From an uncultured Muribaculaceae bacterium (lineage in GTDB: Bacteria > Bacteroidota > Bacteroidia > Bacteroidales > Muribaculaceae): a stretch of DNA of 39,492 nt. Positions 9,268 to 18,402 of the stretch are shown one piece after another. A model generated the notes under the pieces. The model saw nothing but the letters and a program-made list of their open reading frames with translations. It searched no databases and was not told where the DNA came from. The stretch's first letter is position 1. Each line of letters opens with the position of its first letter. The translations under genes and the position numbers were made by a program. The stretch spans positions 1 to 39,492 of the forward strand of contig CATJQX010000171.1 of assembly GCA_949742535.1 (NCBI GenBank), read 5' to 3'.

Positions 9268-10152
9268 TTATATGCGCTCCACATCGGAGGCTTTTATCCA
9301 GGCACGCTCATGCCCTACCTTCACCTCATACCAGGCGCCGTCGGCAGTTCCGCTCACCGAGTCCACAATCTCCACTTTCGTGCCTTCATGCAGCAGAAAC
9401 GCTTCCTCGGACTGAGTGCGAGCCTCACGGGGAGAGGTCGACAGCTGCGCGGCAGGCGAAAGGATTATGGCGAAATCATTGTTGTCTACACGGTTGGCCG
9501 CGGCAAACGATACTATCACAGCTCCGGCACACAGGAAAAACACTATTATTCCACCGAAGAAGCTCACCTTTTTTACCATGACCACCGACGAAAACAGGTA
9601 CGTACAGGCACCTGCGAGAAAGATCGCGAACAGAATCACGGCTATCCAAGCCCACGTGTCGGCCTTGAAAAAGCCTATTATACTGTCAGACAAAGTTGTC
9701 ATTATTGAGCCACTGTCAATCTGCTTGTCGGTTATTTTTGTCCTTACAAACTCCAGATTGACACGAGCATCTGTCATCGTCGGGTCTATCTTCAGCGCGC
9801 GCTCGTAATTCACCAGTGCCATACCGAGATTTCCCTGACGGTAATAGGCATTGCCGAGATTGTAGAACAGAGGCGCTGATGTCCCCTCCGCAGCCATAGC
9901 CGCCTTATAAAGTTGCTCGGCAAGGGTGAAATTATCAGCCGAATAAGCCGAATCTGCCCTCGCGGCAAGCGCTTCGCCATTCATCTCCTCATGCGCCGCA
10001 TTGACAAGATCCTCATCAGAGTTTACAGTATCCCCCGATACGGCGGCCTCTGTATTCTGCTCTGCCTCCACGGCATTCTGCGCGGGTGCGGCAACGGGCA
10101 CACAGAGCAGACACGCAGACAAAGCTATTATAGAATATATCCTTCTTATCAT
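9268..10152 (-). CDS. batE: BatE-like TPR and SH3-domain protein
   Basis: Signal peptide, TPR (APLFYNLGNAYYRQGNLGMALVNYERALKIDP), TM segments, C-terminal SH3-like GTKVEIVDSVSG...ERAWIKASDVERI; position in bat operon. Confidence 0.85.
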   Translation of the reverse strand: MIRRIYSIIALSACLLCVPVAAPAQNAVEAEQNTEAAVSGDTVNSDEDLVNAAHEEMNGEALAARADSAYSADNFTLAEQLYKAAMAAEGTSAPLFYNLGNAYYRQGNLGMALVNYERALKIDPTMTDARVNLEFVRTKITDKQIDSGSIMTTLSDSIIGFFKADTWAWIAVILFAIFLAGACTYLFSSVVMVKKVSFFGGIIVFFLCAGAVIVSFAAANRVDNNDFAIILSPAAQLSTSPREARTQSEEAFLLHEGTKVEIVDSVSGTADGAWYEVKVGHERAWIKASDVERI

Positions 10153-10192
10153 GATGTCAGTATCTTATGTTTTTGAGGGTGCTTAATAATTT

Positions 10193-12031
10193 TCATGACT
10201 TACTTACGATACGGCTCTTTTCCATCGCGTTTATGGCATCGGTAGCCTCGTTGTAAAGAGCTTCCACCGAAGAATCGAGCGATGAATCGGGAGTGTAACG
10301 TGCCATTTCGCAATCATCCAGTATTTTTATCACCTTGTCTGATACTTCGGAAGCCACACCTCGCTGCGACAGGGTGTCCACGATGTTCTGACGTGTCAGT
10401 TGCGAAGCCGGCATGTTGAGCTTGTCGCTCAGATAACCCCACATGGCCTTGAGCATCTCCTCATAGAACTGCTCGCTCTTATGGGCATGCATGAATTTCT
10501 CGGCAGCCTTGAGACGTTTGCGCGCCACTTTGTTCGCTCTGGAAGTGCGTCGGCCCACCACATCGGCCTCAAGTTTCATATGCCGTCCATAAGCCCATGT
10601 AGCCGTGATCATCACTATCAGAAGCACTCCGAAGATGCTCCAGTACCACCAGAACCGCACAATGGGAGTATGGTCTTTGCTCAGATTCTTTTTGCCGAGT
10701 TTGATATGGAGTATATCCAGATTTTTTGCCTCGATGTCGCGTTGGTCCACAGAGGCGGTCGTACCCGATCCTTTGGCGACTTTGAGCGTGTATCCAGGAG
10801 CTGTAAGCGTTACGTACTCTTTCTTTGCGATGTCGAAATAACTGAATTCCTGAGCCGGAATCTTGAACTCGCCCACACTCTGCGGCACAATTGTATATTC
10901 CGCCGTGACTGTGCCGGTCATTGTGTTGCCGGTCACGCGGCTGTTCTCCTCCGTTTTGGGCGTATACTGTTCGAACTCGTTGGGGATAACCGGTTTCGGA
11001 GCTTTAAGGTATTTGATATTACCCGTACCGGTAATGATATACTCCAGAGATGCGGCCTCCCCGGTGCGGAGTTCTGTGGAGCTCATGCGGCTCTCGAACT
11101 TGAACTGTCCCACAGCACCGGAGAAACTTGCGGGGGCTGGCTGCGGCAGCGGCGAAATCTCTATGGTCTGGCTGAATGGCTGAAGCTGTACCGACTTCTC
11201 TACCGGACGCGCCGAAATGAAGAAACCGTTCGACACACGCTCGAGCTGCACCACACTCAGGTCATATTTACCTGAATTGATGGTCAGCTTGCCCGATTTC
11301 TGGGGATAGATGATGCATTTTTTCAGCACGGCCGTGATATAGTTCTGGCCGTTGTAATGCTCCACCTCGTTAAGCGACGCCTGTGTATCGATCTCTTCGA
11401 TAAGGAAGCCGTCGTATGTAGGAGGAGAGGTGACCATAAAGGAGTTGATGCGCTCAAATTTGGTGTAAAGTTTCAGAGTGCACTCTATCGCCTCCCCCTC
11501 GTAGGCATGGCTCTTGTTGAGGAGCACACGCACGAAAATGTCATTCTTGCCTATAGCGGCATTGTCCTGCGTGGATGGATCGTCGATCGTGGGTGCCGGA
11601 TAGCCGAAGCCACCACCCTGCTGCTGTTGCCTTCCGGCATTGCGGTCAGGCGGAAGCACCTTGAACTGTGTCTGCTTTGTCTGGTAGGTCTTGCCGTTTG
11701 CCTGTATTGAGGCCACCGGTATGGTATAGGTACCCTCCTTCTCGGCACGGTAAGTGTATGTGTAATCCTCTGTAGTGCTTGAGGTCTGGTGTCCGTTGAT
11801 AATCTCCACAGACTGCATCGTGCTCACACCCGGGCGCTGGCTCAGCAACTTGCAGCCAGCCACTGCCGGAGCGCTCAGCCCGCTGCCGGAGCCGTTGGTC
11901 AGACGGTAAGTCACATAAAAGGTATTGCCGGCAATCACATTGCGGGGCGGAACCACCTGAAACGAAGTCTGGGCCCAAAGTCCCGACACCGTCGCAATAA
12001 CCACACCCAATGTCAATAACAGCTTTTTCAT
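10193..12031 (-). CDS. batD: BatD family protein
   Basis: MKKLLLTLGVVIATVSGLWAQTSFQVVPPRNVIAGNTFYVTYRLTNGSG...; oxygen-tolerance BatD type; start placed at the signal peptide Met. Confidence 0.9.
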   Translation of the reverse strand: MKKLLLTLGVVIATVSGLWAQTSFQVVPPRNVIAGNTFYVTYRLTNGSGSGLSAPAVAGCKLLSQRPGVSTMQSVEIINGHQTSSTTEDYTYTYRAEKEGTYTIPVASIQANGKTYQTKQTQFKVLPPDRNAGRQQQQGGGFGYPAPTIDDPSTQDNAAIGKNDIFVRVLLNKSHAYEGEAIECTLKLYTKFERINSFMVTSPPTYDGFLIEEIDTQASLNEVEHYNGQNYITAVLKKCIIYPQKSGKLTINSGKYDLSVVQLERVSNGFFISARPVEKSVQLQPFSQTIEISPLPQPAPASFSGAVGQFKFESRMSSTELRTGEAASLEYIITGTGNIKYLKAPKPVIPNEFEQYTPKTEENSRVTGNTMTGTVTAEYTIVPQSVGEFKIPAQEFSYFDIAKKEYVTLTAPGYTLKVAKGSGTTASVDQRDIEAKNLDILHIKLGKKNLSKDHTPIVRFWWYWSIFGVLLIVMITATWAYGRHMKLEADVVGRRTSRANKVARKRLKAAEKFMHAHKSEQFYEEMLKAMWGYLSDKLNMPASQLTRQNIVDTLSQRGVASEVSDKVIKILDDCEMARYTPDSSLDSSVEALYNEATDAINAMEKSRIVSKS

Positions 12032-12095
12032 ATGTCTGTTGAAATATGTAGTCAAAATCACTTTTACCTGTCAGTTTTAATTAATACGTGAGGCA

Positions 12096-12953
12096 TCACC
12101 ACGGTTTGGCGGTGGTACGGCGGTTGGCACGCTTCTCTTCGTTCTGCTTCATCAGCTCCACTTTCTGACGCGTGCCGTTCTCCTTATCCTCCATCGCTTT
12201 CAGGATCTGTTGCGCGCTTGCGTCGCTCAGACCACCTTGCTGCTGCTTCTGCTCCTGGTCTTTTTTGTCCTGGTTCTGATCCTGCTTGTCCTGCTGGTTT
12301 TCCTGTTCGTCTTTATTCTTGTCCTGATCCTGGTTCTGATCCTGATTCTGGTCCTGGTTCTGATTTTTGTCCTGATTCTGATCCTGGTTTTGATCCTGGT
12401 TCTGCTTGTCGTCCTGGTTCTGATCCTGGTTTTGCTGATCCTGTTCCTGTTTTTTCAGTTGGGCCAGACGCAGGTTCTCACGTGCCTGATTGTTCTCGGG
12501 ATTGCGGCGCAGGGCGTTTTTATACATCTCGATCGCTGATGCATAATCTTCGGCCTTGTATGCCACGTTGCCGCGGTCGTAGAACGACGGCTCCGCCAGA
12601 TTCTGATCCTGTGCCAGACGTGCCAGCATCGCATCAGCGGTGCGCACAAGCGAATCTTCCTTGTTTGTCAGATCCTCCCCACGCTGTTTCAGATAGGAGG
12701 AAGCGAGATTGAACTGGGCCACCGCATTGTCTGGATTCTCTTCAAGTGCCTTCTTATATGCTACTTCCGCCTCGGCATACCGTTTGTCGCCATACAGCTT
12801 GTTGCCCTCCTTTATCGAATTTCGCTCACGTTTAGTCGACACCACCGGAGCGGTATCCTTCTCGGAATCGTCGCTGCATGATGACAGCACGTTTACGGAT
12901 GTCGCCGCAAGCGCCATATTGAGTAATATGCAGATAAACTTGTTCATTGTCAA
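12096..12953 (-). CDS. batC: BatC-like TPR protein with Gln/Asp/Asn/Lys-rich low-complexity tail
   Basis: Lipoprotein-like N-terminus (NVLSSCSDD), TPR units, (DQNQ)n low-complexity region; between batB and batD. Confidence 0.85.
   Translation of the reverse strand: MTMNKFICILLNMALAATSVNVLSSCSDDSEKDTAPVVSTKRERNSIKEGNKLYGDKRYAEAEVAYKKALEENPDNAVAQFNLASSYLKQRGEDLTNKEDSLVRTADAMLARLAQDQNLAEPSFYDRGNVAYKAEDYASAIEMYKNALRRNPENNQARENLRLAQLKKQEQDQQNQDQNQDDKQNQDQNQDQNQDKNQNQDQNQDQNQDQDKNKDEQENQQDKQDQNQDKKDQEQKQQQGGLSDASAQQILKAMEDKENGTRQKVELMKQNEEKRANRRTTAKPW
12235..12460. repeat. Degenerate coding repeat encoding DQNQ/DKNQ units
   Basis: Reiterated TCCTGGTTCTGATCCTGG-type units within batC. Confidence 0.9.
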
Positions 12954-12964
12954 AAGGGATTTGG

Positions 12965-14005
12965 TTACTTTTCAGACCGGTGGAAGAAAGTGAAGCGTTT
13001 GAGCCATCCTATCTTGCGCGGCATCACGAATGCGTCGATCACAAGCAGTATCACGGCTATCCACACGAAAACCGGGAACTGTTCGGCGCTCGCCTTGTAT
13101 GTCACATGCTGCAGGTCGCTCTTCTTTATCTGGTCGAGGCTCTCCACAAGCTGATCCACGGCTTTCGCGCCGCTGCCGTTGATATATACGCCACCGCCTG
13201 CCGAGGCTATCTCCTTTGCCATACTCTCGTTGAGGTAAGTGGTAACGGGAGCTCCGGAATCGTCTTTCAGGAACTCCCCGCGTTTTCCGTCAAGAGGTAT
13301 GGGAGCGCCTTTCAGCGATCCGATGCCTATCACATCCACCTCTATGCCGAGTCCCTCGGCATATTTGGCCATCTCAAGGGCATCCCCCTCATGGTTCTCA
13401 CCGTCTGTTATCACTATTATCGCCTTGTTGATCTCCTCGTCGGGCGAAAACGAGTGGATACACATGTTAATGGCGGTGCCGATGGCTGTGCCCTGTGTGG
13501 GCACCATATCAGTCGATATCTCGTCGAGATACATCCTTGCCGAAAGGAAATCGGTAGTGATGGGAAGCTGTGTATACGCTTCACCCGCAAAGACGATAAG
13601 CCCCACCTTGTCGTTGTCGAGTTTGTCGATCAGGCGGTTGAGAATATACTTGGCGCGTTGCAGGCGCGATACTCCGTTGGGATCGTCCGTAGCGGATGCG
13701 AGCATCGAGCGCGACACGTCGAAAGCTATCATCACCTCTATGCCGGAAGTGTTTTCCACCTCCTCCTTCTCCCCTGCCCGGGGCCTTGCCACAGCCACGA
13801 TCAGAGCCGCCAGTGCCAGAAGTTCCAGCGTGATCTTCACTGCGGGCATGTACTTCGATGCCTCAGGCATAAGATGCTGCAGATGCTCGGGCTGTCCGTA
13901 GCGGCGCAGCTTTGCCCGCCGGGCCATACGTGCCCAGAACCACAGGCCGAATACCACCGGCACAAGCAACAGCAGATAAAGCAGATATGGATATGCAAAC
14001 GTCAT
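12965..14005 (-). CDS. batB: VWA-domain protein BatB
   Basis: IEVMIAFDVSRSMLA (MIDAS DxSxS), TPTQ/TQGTAIGTAI, ITDGENHEGD. Confidence 0.92.
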   Translation of the reverse strand: MTFAYPYLLYLLLLVPVVFGLWFWARMARRAKLRRYGQPEHLQHLMPEASKYMPAVKITLELLALAALIVAVARPRAGEKEEVENTSGIEVMIAFDVSRSMLASATDDPNGVSRLQRAKYILNRLIDKLDNDKVGLIVFAGEAYTQLPITTDFLSARMYLDEISTDMVPTQGTAIGTAINMCIHSFSPDEEINKAIIVITDGENHEGDALEMAKYAEGLGIEVDVIGIGSLKGAPIPLDGKRGEFLKDDSGAPVTTYLNESMAKEIASAGGGVYINGSGAKAVDQLVESLDQIKKSDLQHVTYKASAEQFPVFVWIAVILLVIDAFVMPRKIGWLKRFTFFHRSEK

Positions 14006-14017
14006 TGTTTCAAATTC

Positions 14018-14129
14018 TAAGTAACTGGTCGAAATAATTTTAATGTTTGTTCAAAAAACTCAAAAATTTTACTGAAGAAACATTGAAATAATCTGACCAA
14101 TATATAACATAATTTTGAACAGTTACTTA
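14018..14129. mobile_element. MITE-like inverted-repeat element between batA and batB
   Basis: Terminal inverted repeats TAAGTAACTG (14018-14027) / CAGTTACTTA (14120-14129), arms remain similar further in (CTGGTCGAAATAATTTTA vs CTGTTCAAAATTATGTTA); TA at both ends; AT-rich, noncoding. Confidence 0.5.
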
Positions 14130-14172
14130 ATAGTCCGTTTTTCAGAGATTTTGTTCCACACGCGCATCACCG

Positions 14173-15162
14173 TCATGGAATAGTGCGCAACCATGTGTGT
14201 CGGAGTACAATCTCGAGCAGGAACAGACCCAGTGCGGCAAGCGCCCACGGCAGATAGTTGTCCTCGGTATGGGAGAAATTGCGCACATCAAGCTCGGTCT
14301 TCTCAAGTTTGTCTATTTCGTCGAATATCTCACTCAGCACCTTGTTGTTGGTGGCCCTGAAATATTTGCCGCCGGTGATGGAGGCTATCTGTTTCAGCGT
14401 CTCCTCGTCGATAACCACAGGGGTAGGCACATACTCGATGCGGCCGAACATGTTTACCTGCGGGTAGGGAGCAGTGCCGTTGGTACCCACACCTATGGTA
14501 TACACCTTTATACCCATCTTGTGGGCTATCTCGGCTGCGGTGAGAGGAGCCACGATACCGGTATTGTTGGAGCCGTCGGTAAGCAGGATTATACTCTTGC
14601 TCTTTGCCTTGCCGTCTTTTATGCGGTTTATTGAAGTGGCCAGGCCGTCGCCGATGGCGGTACCGTCCTCAAGCATCTCGCGGCTGAGAGCGGTCACATA
14701 GTTGGTGAGCGCGGCGCGGTCTGTTGTCATCGGTACACCAGTGAAAGCCTCCCCGGCAAATACCACCAGACCCATGTTGTCGCTCTCGCGGCCATTGATA
14801 AATCTCGACGCGATCTTCTTTGCCGCCTCCAGACGGTCCGGTTTGAAGTCGCGTGCGAGCATACTCGACGATATGTCGAGCGCAAGCACCATGTCGGTTC
14901 CCTCGGTGTGCGACTTCTGCCAGGCATCGCGGGTCTGCGGACGGGCGAGAACCACTATCAGACACCCTATCGCCAGAAGCCGTAACGCAAACAGGAGATG
15001 CTGCATATACTGCTTCACCGGGCGCTTGAGCCGGGCGAACGGACGCACTGTAGATACTTCGAGCGCGGCATGTGCGCTACGGTGTTTCCATACATACCAT
15101 GCGATCATCGGTACATACAGCAAAAACAGCCATAACACGCCTGGATGTGCCAAATGAATCAT
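14173..15162 (-). CDS. batA: VWA-domain protein BatA
   Basis: DMVLALDISSSMLARDFKPDRLEAAKKIASRFI, LLTDGSNNTG, C-terminal TM. Confidence 0.92.
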   Translation of the reverse strand: MIHLAHPGVLWLFLLYVPMIAWYVWKHRSAHAALEVSTVRPFARLKRPVKQYMQHLLFALRLLAIGCLIVVLARPQTRDAWQKSHTEGTDMVLALDISSSMLARDFKPDRLEAAKKIASRFINGRESDNMGLVVFAGEAFTGVPMTTDRAALTNYVTALSREMLEDGTAIGDGLATSINRIKDGKAKSKSIILLTDGSNNTGIVAPLTAAEIAHKMGIKVYTIGVGTNGTAPYPQVNMFGRIEYVPTPVVIDEETLKQIASITGGKYFRATNNKVLSEIFDEIDKLEKTELDVRNFSHTEDNYLPWALAALGLFLLEIVLRHTWLRTIP

Positions 15163-16175
15163 TTCTTATCCTTTCCTTTTAAGGGTTCCACCTCTGCTCC
15201 GGCATCTTCAGTATTCGCTGAATCCTCAGGCAACTCTGCAGGTTTCGTATCCTCCACAAACTGGAGGGCATCCTGCCAGGAGCGCACATTGTCGTCGGGC
15301 ATAGGGCGCACTTTCGCGAATTTCACATAATCGGCTATCTCCACTACCCTCTCCATATATTTCTGGGGAAGGCGCGTCTCCTCGTTGGAGCGGAGAGCCT
15401 TGAGAATCTGTGAGGAGGTCATCTCCATGGCGTTTATTCCGAAACGCTCCTGCAGATACTCCCTCAGGATATCTATCAGACGGGTATAATATTCCTTCTC
15501 CTGACCTTTCTCCCACAGCTGTGCCTCTTTCAGCTCGTTCAGGCGGCTGAAAGCGATCTGGTCAGGCGGCAGACGTTTCTTCTGCGGAAGGATGTTGACG
15601 GTCACCTTCTTGGTGAAGATCAGATAGCCGCATATTCCGCCCGCTATTATCAGCAACGCCAGAAGATACCACACCCAGTATTCTGTGAGCCAGTCGGGGA
15701 GCCAGTCATACCACTTGCTGTGGAAATCAGCCACAGATGCAAGCGGATTTATATCCGACATGGCGCTCACATCCACCGGGTTCACCTTCAGTGTCAAAGC
15801 CTTTGAGCGCACGGTGTCGGGACCGTTCACAAGCAGAAACGGAGGGATGGTGTACACCCCCGAATCAAACGGCTGCACCACAAGAGCGCGTTTCATCTCC
15901 ACCATCCCGTTGCCCAGGTCGGTTGTATCACCATACACCCAGTCCACGATCTCCACCTCCGGGGGAAACACAGCCTTGTCCACGACAAGCTGCGACGGAG
16001 ATGCGGCCTTATCCACTATTTCGACCTTGATGGCCGTGCGGTAGCCCATCGTTATCTGGCTTGAATCGATCGCCGCGGTAACTGACGGACGCACTGCGGC
16101 GCTTCCGTCGAACGCGCTGCAGCCGATGGAGGAAGCCAGCAACATGGCGTATATGTAGGGTCTGGAAATTCTCAT
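15159..16175 (-). CDS. Bat operon membrane protein (BatD-like N-terminus, single TM)
   Basis: Signal peptide, beta-rich N-terminal half, TM (WVWYLLALLIIAGGICGYLIF), helical C-terminus; overlaps batA start by 4 bp. Confidence 0.8.
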   Translation of the reverse strand: MRISRPYIYAMLLASSIGCSAFDGSAAVRPSVTAAIDSSQITMGYRTAIKVEIVDKAASPSQLVVDKAVFPPEVEIVDWVYGDTTDLGNGMVEMKRALVVQPFDSGVYTIPPFLLVNGPDTVRSKALTLKVNPVDVSAMSDINPLASVADFHSKWYDWLPDWLTEYWVWYLLALLIIAGGICGYLIFTKKVTVNILPQKKRLPPDQIAFSRLNELKEAQLWEKGQEKEYYTRLIDILREYLQERFGINAMEMTSSQILKALRSNEETRLPQKYMERVVEIADYVKFAKVRPMPDDNVRSWQDALQFVEDTKPAELPEDSANTEDAGAEVEPLKGKDKK

Positions 16176-16213
16176 GTCTTTATATCTTCTTTGTATGATA
16201 TACTCACTTCCCG

Positions 16214-17083
16214 CTATCCGCGGCGTTTGAACAGCCCCATCAGAGCCGCCACATAATCCTCGTCAGTAGCCACCGACGCGATATTGACACCGCACCGCTT
16301 GAGCGTGTCGCTCATAATCTGCTGACGCTCATACCACCAGCGGCCATACTCGTTGCGCACCTTTTTGGAGGACGTGTCCACCCACATCTCGCGGCCGGTC
16401 TCAAGATCGGCCACACGCATCAGCCCTACGTCGGGCAACTGCGCGTCGCGCTTGTCATAGACCTGTATTCCGTAAACATCGTGCTTGTTCGACGCGATGG
16501 AGAGAGCCTTGTAATAATCCTTGTCGTCGATAAAGTCCGAAATCAGGAAAGTGGTGCACCGTTTCTTCAGCGCATCCGAGAAATATTTAAGCACCATTCC
16601 GATATCGGTTCCGCGGCTCTCGGGAGTGAAGTCTATCAGCTCGCGGATTATGAAGAGGATATGTTTACGCCCCTTTTTGGGAGGTATGAATTTCTCTATT
16701 TTATCCGAGAAGAATATCACGCCGATCTTGTCGTTGTTCTGGATCGCCGAAAAAGCGAGCGTGGCGGCTATCTCCGCTATCATCTCGCGTTTCTCCTCAC
16801 CTACGGCGCCGAAAAGACGGGAACCGCTCACATCCACCAGAAGCATCACCGTAAGCTCGCGTTCCTCCTCATACACCTTGATATATGGATGGTTATGTCG
16901 GGCGGTGACATTCCAGTCGATGTCGCGTATGTCGTCGCCATACTGATATTCACGCACTTCAGAAAATGTCATGCCTCGGCCTTTGAAAGCCGAGTGATAT
17001 TCACCCGCGAATATGTTCTGCGAAAGTCCGCGGGTTTTTATCTCTATGCGTCTTACTTTTTTAAGCAGTTCGTTTGCGTCCAT
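16214..17083 (-). CDS. DUF58 domain-containing protein
   Basis: FKGRGMTFSEVREYQYGDDIRDIDWNVTARHNHPYIKVYEEERELTVMLLVDVSGS. Confidence 0.95.
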   Translation of the reverse strand: MDANELLKKVRRIEIKTRGLSQNIFAGEYHSAFKGRGMTFSEVREYQYGDDIRDIDWNVTARHNHPYIKVYEEERELTVMLLVDVSGSRLFGAVGEEKREMIAEIAATLAFSAIQNNDKIGVIFFSDKIEKFIPPKKGRKHILFIIRELIDFTPESRGTDIGMVLKYFSDALKKRCTTFLISDFIDDKDYYKALSIASNKHDVYGIQVYDKRDAQLPDVGLMRVADLETGREMWVDTSSKKVRNEYGRWWYERQQIMSDTLKRCGVNIASVATDEDYVAALMGLFKRRG

Positions 17084-17153
17084 CAGCGGTTATAATTGTG
17101 CTTGGCGTCGGATTTATGCCTTTGGTATAATTCTGAACATTTGATTATGTTAC

Positions 17154-17182
17154 GGCGGCGGGCATCACAGACGACCGCCGCC
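17154..17182. other. GC-rich hairpin between moxR and the DUF58 gene
   Basis: GGCGGCGG (17154-17161) / CCGCCGCC (17175-17182); T run only on the + side. Confidence 0.6.
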
Positions 17183-17210
17183 TTTTTTCACAGGCCGGGA
17201 CAACTATGCG

Positions 17211-18206
17211 TCAGGGCACCTCCACCTTGTCGAGAATCTCAGATATGATCTCGTCGGCGGTGATATTGTTGGCCTCTGCCTCGTAAGTCAGACCGATACG
17301 GTGACGCAGCACATCGTGGCATACGGCACGCACATCCTCCGGAATCACATATCCGCGCTGATGCAGGAATGCATAGGAACGCGCCGCACGGGCCAGTGAG
17401 ATTGAGGCACGTGGAGAGGCACCGAAAGAAATTATGCTGCCGAGATCCTTGAGACCATATTCAGCCGGCACACGTGTCGCAAACACGATGTCCACGATAT
17501 AGCGCTCGATCTTTTCGTCGATATATATCTTCTCCACGATCTTCTGCACTTCCAGTATTTCCTGGGGCTTGAGCAGAGGAGTCACGGTCTTTTTCTCGTT
17601 GGTGATATTCTGTCTGATAATGAGTTTCTCCTCCTCGCGTGAAGGATAGCCGATCACCACTTTCAGCAGGAAACGGTCAACCTGCGCTTCGGGCAGAGGG
17701 TAAGTGCCCTCCTGCTCTATGGGGTTCTGGGTTGCCATTACCAGGAAAGGCTCGTCAAGCGGAAATGTATGGTCGCCGATAGTCACCTGACGCTCCTGCA
17801 TGGCTTCGAGCAGAGCCGACTGCACTTTGGCTGGAGCACGGTTGATCTCGTCGGCCAGAACGAAATTTGCGAAAATAGGACCTTTTTTCACCTGGAACTG
17901 CTCCGATTTCACGCTGTACACCATCGTACCGAGAACGTCGGCAGGGAGAAGGTCGGGGGTAAACTGTATGCGGCTGTACTTGGCGTCTATCAGCTGCGAC
18001 AGAGTCTTGATGGCCAAAGTTTTGGCAAGACCGGGCACACCTTCCAGAAGCACATGACCGTTTGACAGTAACGCGATCAGCAGAGACTCCACAAGGTGTT
18101 TCTGCCCCACGATTGTCTGATCCATGCCCCGCGTGATGAGATTGACAAAATCATTTTTGCTCGCCACGAGGTCGTTAAGCTCGCGGATATTTACCGTTTC
18201 ACTCAT
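17211..18206 (-). CDS. MoxR family AAA+ ATPase
   Basis: HVLLEGVPGLAKT Walker A, ADEINRAPAKVQSALLEAMQERQVTIG Walker B/MoxR signature, VMATQNPIEQEGTYPLPEAQVDRFL. Confidence 0.97.
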   Translation of the reverse strand: MSETVNIRELNDLVASKNDFVNLITRGMDQTIVGQKHLVESLLIALLSNGHVLLEGVPGLAKTLAIKTLSQLIDAKYSRIQFTPDLLPADVLGTMVYSVKSEQFQVKKGPIFANFVLADEINRAPAKVQSALLEAMQERQVTIGDHTFPLDEPFLVMATQNPIEQEGTYPLPEAQVDRFLLKVVIGYPSREEEKLIIRQNITNEKKTVTPLLKPQEILEVQKIVEKIYIDEKIERYIVDIVFATRVPAEYGLKDLGSIISFGASPRASISLARAARSYAFLHQRGYVIPEDVRAVCHDVLRHRIGLTYEAEANNITADEIISEILDKVEVP

Positions 18207-18402
18207 AATTATTTATCAGTTAGTCTTTTTATTTTCTATTTGACTTTCCCCTCACCCTATGGGCGGCATATGCGCGCCAACGCTATCTGCGGATATTGCA
18301 CATATTCACAACCCGAGTGCAAAAATATAAAATTATAGCCCCAGAATGTGAAACGGGAATGTTAATTTTTTCTTAATTGAGTTTAGCTCTATTAAGAAAT
18401 AA

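Noticed and set aside
12235-12460. Reiterated sequence considered as CRISPR or noncoding satellite
   Set aside because: Repeats are short, degenerate, in frame, and encode the low-complexity BatC tail; no spacer structure
12947-14020. 357-aa + strand ORF
   Set aside because: Antisense to batB; no recognisable motifs
9268-18206. Bat/MoxR operon as a novel system
   Set aside because: This is the known Bacteroides aerotolerance (Bat) operon architecture; only its intergenic element and low-complexity region are kept as findings
18370-18398. TTCTTAAT...ATTAAGAA hairpin after the HU-TM-LysM gene as terminator
   Set aside because: Weak AT-rich stem with an A run rather than a U run on the gene strand; not strong enough to call
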